Assembly (NCBI GenBank): GCA_016784945.1
Contig: JADHTP010000069.1
Location: 1-12,308 of the forward strand
Length of the DNA stretch: 12,308 bases
Source of the DNA: Deltaproteobacteria bacterium
Lineage (GTDB): Bacteria > Myxococcota_A > UBA9042 > DTJE01
Direction: 5' to 3'
Below are positions 7,480-12,308 of this stretch, in pieces. Both the position numbers and the translations under genes were made by a program. Position 1 is the stretch's first letter. Each line of letters opens with the position of its first letter. Below the pieces are notes generated by a model that saw only the letters and a list, made by a program, of their open reading frames with translations, was not told the origin of the DNA and ran no database searches.

Positions 7480-7494
7480 GCTAGCGAAGCTAGC
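7480..7494 (-). terminator. Hairpin overlapping the atpC stop codon
   Basis: GCTAGC and GCTAGC flank a 3-nt loop, giving a perfect 6-bp stem that includes the atpC stop codon (7490-7492). There is no T-run after it in the transcribed direction, so it is not a classic intrinsic terminator. It could mark or protect the 3' end of the atp transcript, together with the heptamer array that follows directly. Confidence 0.4.
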
Positions 7495-7906
7495 CCCCGA
7501 GGCTCTTGCCGTCCTCGGCGACCTTGATGCGGGTTTCGTGCTTCTTGACTGAACTCAGTGCCACCTGGTAGGCCTCCCCATCGGCGGGAGAGAAGCCATC
7601 CAGATTGGTGTTGGCCCCCACCAGTTTTTCCCTGGCGCGGTCCGCGTCGATGTCCGCGAATCCCTCGCAGGTCTCGGTCAGGACACGGACCTGCTCGTTG
7701 AGGACCTCTACGAACCCGCCGGAAATGGCGAACAACTGGGGCCCCTTGTCGGTCTGAACCAGCATGGGCCCGGCCCCGAGACCGGCCATCATGGCCACGT
7801 GACCCGGCAGGATACCCATCTCGCCCACGATGCCTGGGAGAGTGATTTCCACCGTATCCATGTCGGTGATCTTCGAGCCTTCGGGTGTGACGACGTCCAG
7901 CTTCAT
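7490..7906 (-). CDS. atpC: F1 ATP synthase epsilon subunit
   Basis: Epsilon is part of the central rotor stalk, linking gamma to the c-ring, and it can inhibit ATP hydrolysis. The product has 138 residues, against 139 in E. coli. The N-terminal beta-sandwich (about residues 1-85) has the family signature around GEMGILPGH and AISGGFVEV. The C-terminal part (about 90-138) should form the two-helix regulatory arm, though it is rather polar and ends in a glycine-rich tail. It is the last gene of the operon, 40 bp after atpD. The Shine-Dalgarno (AAGG, 6 nt before the ATG) is weak. An overlapping out-of-frame ATG just upstream opens only a two-codon ORF. Nothing appears broken. Confidence 0.93.
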   Translation of the reverse strand: MKLDVVTPEGSKITDMDTVEITLPGIVGEMGILPGHVAMMAGLGAGPMLVQTDKGPQLFAISGGFVEVLNEQVRVLTETCEGFADIDADRAREKLVGANTNLDGFSPADGEAYQVALSSVKKHETRIKVAEDGKSLGG

Positions 7907-7918
7907 GACATGCCTTGC

Positions 7919-7946
7919 GGCGCTTGAGGCCTTTCGGCCCGACGCC
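7919..7946 (-). other. Stem-loop in the atpD-atpC spacer
   Basis: The inner stem GGCC/GGCC closes the loop TTTC on the plus strand, which is GAAA (a GNRA tetraloop) in the RNA. An outer GGCG/CGCC stem flanks it across short unpaired stretches. It starts right after the atpD stop codon and fills most of the spacer. It might affect processing of the operon mRNA or the rate of atpC translation. Confidence 0.4.
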
Positions 7947-9365
7947 TTATTCCTGTTCCTTCATCTTCTTGGCCTTCTCGATGGCCTCTTCCATGGTACC
8001 CACCATGTAGAAGGCCTGCTCGGGCATATCGTCGTGCTGCCCGTCGAGGATCTCCTTGAAGCCCTTCACCGAGTCTTCGATCTTGACGTATTTTCCCTTC
8101 ATGCCGGTGAACTGCTCAGCCACGAAAAAGGGCTGGGACAGGAACTTCTGGATCTTCCGGGCCCGGGCCACGGTGTTCTTCTGGTCTTCGGACAGCTCGT
8201 CCATGCCCAGAATAGCGATGATGTCCTGAAGGTCCTTGTATTCCTGCAGCACTTCCTGAACCCGCCGCGCGGTCAGGTAGTGCTCTTCGCCAACGACCTG
8301 GGGGTCCATCATGCGGGATGTGGAGTCCAGGGGGTCCACCGCCGGGTAGATGCCGAGCTCGGCGATCTGCCGCGAAAGGACCGTGGTGGCGTCCAGGTGG
8401 GCGAAGGTGGTGGCCGGCGCCGGGTCGGTCAGGTCATCGGCCGGGACGTAAACCGCCTGCACCGAGGTGATGGAACCCTTGGTGGTGGAGGTGATCCGTT
8501 CCTGCAACTCGCCCAGGTCATAGGACAGTGTGGGCTGGTAACCCACGGCGCTGGGGATACGACCCAGCAGCGCGGAGACCTCGGAGCCCGCCTGGGTGAA
8601 GCGGAAGATGTTGTCGATGAACAGCAGCACGTCCTGGCCCTCTTCGTCACGGAAGTACTCCGCGGCGGTCAGGGCGGACAGGCCCACGCGGGCACGGGCT
8701 CCGGGCGGTTCGTTCATCTGGCCGTAGACGAGGGCGGTACGCTCGAGGACACCGGACTCCTTCATTTCGAGCCACAGGTCGTTACCCTCACGGGTACGCT
8801 CGCCGACGCCGCCGAAAACTGACACGCCGCCGTGGTGGGTGGCGATGTTGTTGATCATCTCCATGATGAGGACGGTCTTGCCGACGCCCGCCCCACCGAA
8901 CAGTCCGACCTTGCCGCCCTTGGGGTACGGTTCCAGGAGGTCCAGGACCTTGACCCCGGTTTCCATGATCTGGACGTTCACGTCCAGTTCCACGAAGGGC
9001 GGGGGCTCACGGTGGATCGGGTAGTGCTTCTCGGCCTCCACGGGACCCATTTCGTCCACGGGCTCGCCGATGACGTTGAGGATACGCCCCAGGCCCGACT
9101 TGCCCACGGGAATCATGATGGGATCCCCGGTGTCCTTCACGGGCATGCCGCGGACCAGACCGTCGGTGCTGTCCATGGCGATGGTCCGGGCCGTGGACTC
9201 ACCGATGTGCTGAGCCACCTCGAGCACCAGGTTCCATTCCATGTCGTTGATCGACGGGTTGCTCAGTCTCAGCGCGGTGTAGACCTCCGGTAGCTTGCCG
9301 GGAGGGAACTTCACATCCACGACCGCACCGATTACCTGGGTCACGACGCCTTCTGCGGTGTCCAT
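7947..9365 (-). CDS. atpD: F1 ATP synthase catalytic beta subunit
   Basis: Beta carries the catalytic nucleotide sites of the F1 head. It has 472 residues, a standard length. After the N-terminal beta-barrel, the P-loop GGAGVGKT is at residues 157-164. The catalytic glutamate is E189 in GGVGERTREGND. LLFIDNIFRFTQAG holds the Walker B aspartate. DELSEDQ, near residue 390, is the lever region that contacts gamma. All essential residues are present. The start is well supported, as AGGAGGT (9375-9381) lies 9 nt upstream of the ATG. It lies between atpG (52 bp upstream) and atpC (40 bp downstream). The sequence is very highly conserved and would be a good marker for placing the organism. Confidence 0.98.
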   Translation of the reverse strand: MDTAEGVVTQVIGAVVDVKFPPGKLPEVYTALRLSNPSINDMEWNLVLEVAQHIGESTARTIAMDSTDGLVRGMPVKDTGDPIMIPVGKSGLGRILNVIGEPVDEMGPVEAEKHYPIHREPPPFVELDVNVQIMETGVKVLDLLEPYPKGGKVGLFGGAGVGKTVLIMEMINNIATHHGGVSVFGGVGERTREGNDLWLEMKESGVLERTALVYGQMNEPPGARARVGLSALTAAEYFRDEEGQDVLLFIDNIFRFTQAGSEVSALLGRIPSAVGYQPTLSYDLGELQERITSTTKGSITSVQAVYVPADDLTDPAPATTFAHLDATTVLSRQIAELGIYPAVDPLDSTSRMMDPQVVGEEHYLTARRVQEVLQEYKDLQDIIAILGMDELSEDQKNTVARARKIQKFLSQPFFVAEQFTGMKGKYVKIEDSVKGFKEILDGQHDDMPEQAFYMVGTMEEAIEKAKKMKEQE

Positions 9366-9405
9366 ATTGATCGTACCTCCTCGATTGGCCGGGCCTTCAG
9401 ACCCC

Positions 9406-9416
9406 GCCCTACGGGC
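9406..9416 (-). other. Short stem-loop after the atpG stop codon
   Basis: GCCC-TAC-GGGC is a 4-bp perfect stem with a 3-nt loop, one base beyond the atpG stop codon. It is weak alone and is listed because similar hairpins sit at the other atp gene ends. Confidence 0.25.
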
Positions 9417-9417
9417 A

Positions 9418-10287
9418 TCATTTCAGCGCTTCCGCCCCGCCCACGATTTCCAGCATCTCCGTGGTGATGGCAGCCTGTCGGGCCTTGTTGAACTTCAGGG
9501 TCAGCGAGCGAATCATGTCGCCGGCGTTCTTGGTCGCATTCTCCATGGCCGTCATCCGGGCGCCCATCTCGGCGGCCAGGGACTCCAGCACGGCGAAATA
9601 CAGTCTCACATTCACGTACAGCGGGAGAACCGACTCCAGGATGGCAGCCATGGATGGCTCGTACTCGAACTCCGAGCCGTCGGTCTCGCCGTTCGGGTCC
9701 TCGTCACCGGGGTCGATGGGCAACAGTTTTTCCACCACCACCTTCTGGGAAACGGCGGACTTGAACTCGTTGTAGACGATGTAGGCCGCGTCCAGTCCCC
9801 CGTCGATGTACTCGGCGATGATTTCCTGGCCGATGTCCGCGGCCCGCTCCAGGGTGGGCTCGGACAGGACATCCATGTACTCCTTGCGGATGTCCACGTC
9901 CCGGCGCCGGAAATAGTCTCGGCCCTTCTTGCCGATGAGCGCCAGGGAGACTTCCTGGTGACCGCCTTCCCCGGTATTGACGTACTTTTCGGCACGGCGG
10001 TTGATGTTGGAATTGAACCCCCCGCAGAGCCCGCGGTCCGACGTGACCACGATGAGGAGGGCCTTGTCCTCCTTGCGGACCTGCAGCAGAGGGTGCTCCT
10101 CGCGGCCGGTGTGCATGGCCAGGTCGTAGATCACGTCCTTGATGCGGTTTGCATAGGGCTTGGCGCGCTCCATGTTTTCCTGGGCACGCCGCAACTTGGC
10201 GGCAGCGACCAGTTTCATGGCGCGGGTGATCTTCTTGGTGCTCTTGGTGCTTTCGATCCGCCGCCGGATCTGCTTCAGAGTCGCCAT
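9418..10287 (-). CDS. atpG: F1 ATP synthase gamma subunit
   Basis: Gamma is the rotating central shaft inside the alpha3-beta3 ring. It has 289 residues, against 287 in E. coli. The N-terminal helix opens with MATLKQIRRRIES and continues with KITRAMKLVAAAKLRRAQ. The Rossmann-like middle has SDRGLCGGFN near residue 90. The C-terminal helix has FNKARQAAITTEMLEIVGGAEAL. An acidic loop (about residues 198-214, DPGDEDPNGETDG) lies where the family varies in length. The start is supported by AGGAG 5 nt upstream. No redox-regulatory cysteine insertion of the chloroplast or cyanobacterial kind is seen. It lies 44 bp after atpA and 52 bp before atpD, in the usual operon order. Confidence 0.96.
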   Translation of the reverse strand: MATLKQIRRRIESTKSTKKITRAMKLVAAAKLRRAQENMERAKPYANRIKDVIYDLAMHTGREEHPLLQVRKEDKALLIVVTSDRGLCGGFNSNINRRAEKYVNTGEGGHQEVSLALIGKKGRDYFRRRDVDIRKEYMDVLSEPTLERAADIGQEIIAEYIDGGLDAAYIVYNEFKSAVSQKVVVEKLLPIDPGDEDPNGETDGSEFEYEPSMAAILESVLPLYVNVRLYFAVLESLAAEMGARMTAMENATKNAGDMIRSLTLKFNKARQAAITTEMLEIVGGAEALK

Positions 10288-10302
10288 GGACTCTCCTTTC
10301 GC

Positions 10303-10325
10303 TTCGGGTCAGCTTGGGACCCGAA
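10303..10325 (-). other. Perfect 8-bp stem-loop between atpA and atpG
   Basis: TTCGGGTC (10303-10310) and GACCCGAA (10318-10325) are perfect reverse complements around a 7-nt loop. In the mRNA it lies 6 nt after the atpA stop codon and 15 nt before the atpG ATG, so the atpG Shine-Dalgarno follows it directly. There is no T-run, and the operon continues, so it is unlikely to be a terminator. mRNA processing, stability or tuning of atpG translation are possible roles. Confidence 0.6.
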
Positions 10326-10331
10326 CTACGG

Positions 10332-11870
10332 TCAATCCTGTTCGACCTTGAAGAAGCCCTTGAATTCGGTGAGGGCTGCGACCATCTTGTCCCGAAGCTC
10401 GTCCGTGATGACCTTCTTCTCGCGGAGTTCCGTCAGCACGTCGGCGTGCTTGGATTCCATGAACTCGAACAGCTCGGTTTCGAACCGGGCCACGGCATCC
10501 ACTGGGTACTCCATCAGGAACCCCTCATCCGCGGTGCCGGCAAAGATGATCATGATCTGCTTTTCGACCGGCATGGGCACGTATTGCCCCTGTTTCAGCA
10601 GTTCCACCAGCCGGGCGCCCTTGTCCAGCTGGCGCTTGGTGGACTTGTCCAGGTCCGACGCGAACTGGGCGAATGCCGCCAGTTCGCGGTACTGGGCCAG
10701 GTCGAGGCGCAGGGTACCGGCCACTTTTTTCATGGCCTTGATCTGGGCGTTTCCACCGACACGGGACACCGAGATGCCCACGTTGATGGCGGGTCGGACG
10801 CCCTGGTAGAACAGGTCCGTTTCCAGGAAGATCTGACCGTCGGTAATGGAAATGACGTTGGTCGGAATGTAGGCCGACACGTCACCGTCCTGGGTTTCGA
10901 TGATGGGCAGGGCGGTCAGGGATCCGCCGCCTTCCTTGTCGCTCATCTTGGCCGCACGTTCCAGCAGACGGGAATGCAGATAGAACACGTCGCCAGGATA
11001 GGCTTCACGTCCCGGCGGGCGACGGAGCAGCAGCGACAGCTGCCGATAGGCCACGGCCTGCTTGGACAGATCATCATAGATGAGCAGCGCATGACCGCCG
11101 TTGTCCCGCAGGTGCTCACCCATGGTGCAGCCCGTGTAGGGGGCAATGTACTGCATGGGCGCCATCTCGGAGGCGCCGGAGGTGATGACCGTGGTGTATT
11201 CCATGGCCCCCTGCTGCCGCAGCTTGTCCACCACCTGGGCCACCGTGGACTGCTTCTGGCCGATAGCCACGTAGAAGCAGAACACCGGCGCGTCGGTCTT
11301 GTGGGTGTCCTTCTGGTTGATGATCGTGTCGATGGCCACGGCGGTCTTGCCCGTCTGGCGATCACCGATGATCAACTCGCGCTGCCCACGGCCGACGGGT
11401 GTCATGGCGTCGATGGACTTCAACCCGGTCTGGAGCGGCTCCTTCACGGGTTGGCGGCCAACGATGCCGGGCGCCTTGATCTCGATGCGCCGCCTCTCGT
11501 CGGACTCGATGGGCCCCTGGCCGTCCACGGGCATGCCCAGGGCGTTGACCACGCGACCCACCACCGCCTTTCCAACCGGCACTTCGGCGATACGCCCGGT
11601 CCTCTCGCACTCGTCGCCCTCTCGGATACGCGTGGCTTCGCCGAACAGGGCGACACCCACGTTGTTTTCCTCGAGGTTGAGCACAAGGCCCTTCACACCG
11701 TGCGGAAAGTCGAGCAGTTCGCCCGCCATGGCGCCGGACAGCCCGTAGACACGGGCGATACCGTCACCAACTGTGATCACGGTGCCCTTTTCGCGCACCT
11801 CCACCTTCTGGCCATAATCCCGGATTTCCTTTTTCAGGATCTCGGTGACCTCTTCGACACGAAGTTCCAT
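10332..11870 (-). CDS. atpA: F1 ATP synthase alpha subunit
   Basis: Alpha alternates with beta in the F1 head, carries non-catalytic nucleotide sites and supplies the arginine finger to the beta sites. It has 512 residues, against 513 in E. coli. The P-loop GDRQTGKT is at residues 169-176. Walker B lies in ALLIYDDLSKQA (about 261-272), and the arginine finger is R370 in ISVSRVGG. The C-terminal helical domain runs from about 380 to the end. The N-terminus MELRVEEVTEILKKEI is the segment that binds delta. The start codon lies 6 bp beyond the atpH stop, and the Shine-Dalgarno AGGA overlaps that stop codon, so the two are probably translationally coupled. No odd features are seen. Confidence 0.98.
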   Translation of the reverse strand: MELRVEEVTEILKKEIRDYGQKVEVREKGTVITVGDGIARVYGLSGAMAGELLDFPHGVKGLVLNLEENNVGVALFGEATRIREGDECERTGRIAEVPVGKAVVGRVVNALGMPVDGQGPIESDERRRIEIKAPGIVGRQPVKEPLQTGLKSIDAMTPVGRGQRELIIGDRQTGKTAVAIDTIINQKDTHKTDAPVFCFYVAIGQKQSTVAQVVDKLRQQGAMEYTTVITSGASEMAPMQYIAPYTGCTMGEHLRDNGGHALLIYDDLSKQAVAYRQLSLLLRRPPGREAYPGDVFYLHSRLLERAAKMSDKEGGGSLTALPIIETQDGDVSAYIPTNVISITDGQIFLETDLFYQGVRPAINVGISVSRVGGNAQIKAMKKVAGTLRLDLAQYRELAAFAQFASDLDKSTKRQLDKGARLVELLKQGQYVPMPVEKQIMIIFAGTADEGFLMEYPVDAVARFETELFEFMESKHADVLTELREKKVITDELRDKMVAALTEFKGFFKVEQD

Positions 11871-11876
11871 CGCTTC

Positions 11877-12308
11877 CTACCTGTTTTCCAGTAGTTTGGT
11901 ACGCAGTGACTCAAGATAGGACCGGGTGGTCAGGTCAAAGACCCGGTCACCCACGGTGACCCGGAGCCCGCCAAGCAGGTCCGGATCGGTTTTCTGAGTA
12001 AGTGTCAGCTGGCAACCCAGCACCTTCCCGATGGCCTCGCGAATCTTGACCGCGTGATCGGGATCCAGCGTGCCCGCGGAGACCAGGTCGCCCTTCTGGC
12101 GTCCCGAACGGGTCTCCTGTTCGGCCGAATAGGCGGTGATGACCTCGGGGAGCTCTTCCATCCGGCGCCGGGAACTCAGCAGGGCCAGAAATGCCACGGA
12201 CAGCTTGTCCAGGCCCATTTTTCCGGCCACGGCCGCCACCACGTCAGTGGCCTGGTCCGAGGGGACCGCGGGGCTCACCAGCACTTCGTTGAGTTCGGCG
12301 CTGCGGCT
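11877..12308 (-). CDS. atpH: F1 ATP synthase delta subunit, C-terminal part
   Basis: Delta caps the F1 head and joins it to the peripheral stalk (subunit b). The frame stays open to the right edge, so the start lies outside the window. The GTG at 12284 is internal, because the codons before it read SRSAELNE, a normal family sequence. 143 residues are visible, against about 180 in full proteins, so roughly 35-40 N-terminal residues are missing. The visible part holds most of the helical N-terminal domain and the C-terminal stretch DPDLLGGLRVTVGDRVFDLTTRSYLESLRTKL split around its GGLRV core, which matches the conserved delta signature. By usual gene order atpF, and perhaps atpE and atpB, would lie further right. 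Confidence 0.92.
   Translation of the reverse strand, partial: SRSAELNEVLVSPAVPSDQATDVVAAVAGKMGLDKLSVAFLALLSSRRRMEELPEVITAYSAEQETRSGRQKGDLVSAGTLDPDHAVKIREAIGKVLGCQLTLTQKTDPDLLGGLRVTVGDRVFDLTTRSYLESLRTKLLENR

Noticed and set aside
7310..7489. Possible CRISPR array or IS remnant in the atpC-downstream gap
   Set aside because: The repeats are contiguous 7-bp units without spacers, and there is no transposase fragment or target-site duplication.
7830..8822. Plus-strand open frame opposite atpC and atpD (330 codons)
   Set aside because: It is a shadow of highly conserved atp genes, with a skewed composition and no domain.
9295..11894. Two long plus-strand frames opposite atpG and atpA (504 and 526 codons)
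   Set aside because: atpG and atpA are certain from conserved motifs on the minus strand; these frames show no motif and overlap each other.

Overview
This is a GC-rich bacterial chromosome segment dominated by housekeeping metabolism: one DNA-precursor gene cut by the left edge, a two-gene fatty-acid beta-oxidation unit, a single putative dehydrogenase, and most of an F1-ATPase operon cut by the right edge. No phage, IS, CRISPR, toxin-antitoxin or defence genes are visible. The gene set (vitamin B12-dependent ribonucleotide reductase with a zinc-binding tail, a FadN-type fusion with the dehydrogenase domain first, and atpHAGDC in the usual order) suggests a free-living, probably Gram-negative, non-cyanobacterial organism. 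A deltaproteobacterial-type lineage is a reasonable guess, but the window does not prove it.

Layout. 1-2240 (+): 3' part of nrdJ. 2241-2580: 340 bp without a gene, holding an inverted pair of heptamer arrays, then a possible promoter and leader. 2581-4968 (+) fadN and 5006-6163 (+) fadA form a tight operon for beta-oxidation. 6191-7309 (-): a saccharopine-dehydrogenase-like NAD(P)-binding protein, convergent with fadA. 7310-7489: a second gene-free gap, again filled with heptamer arrays. 7490-12308 (-): atpC, atpD, atpG, atpA and partial atpH, the catalytic head and stalk subunits of ATP synthase.

How the parts work together. FadN hydrates and oxidises enoyl-CoA to 3-ketoacyl-CoA, and FadA cleaves that to acetyl-CoA. 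The reducing power would feed respiration and the proton gradient used by the ATP synthase. NrdJ makes deoxyribonucleotides without needing oxygen. The saccharopine-dehydrogenase-like gene has no obvious partner here.

The most unusual signal is non-coding. Both larger gaps contain degenerate 7-bp units in strict 7-bp register, arranged as inverted arrays. One 21-bp stretch (2245-2265) recurs in the other gap (7452-7472) on the opposite strand with 20 of 21 identities. This looks like a dispersed heptamer repeat family. In addition, each of the four atp stop codons visible on the minus strand with downstream sequence (atpA, atpG, atpD, atpC) is followed closely or overlapped by a short inverted repeat.
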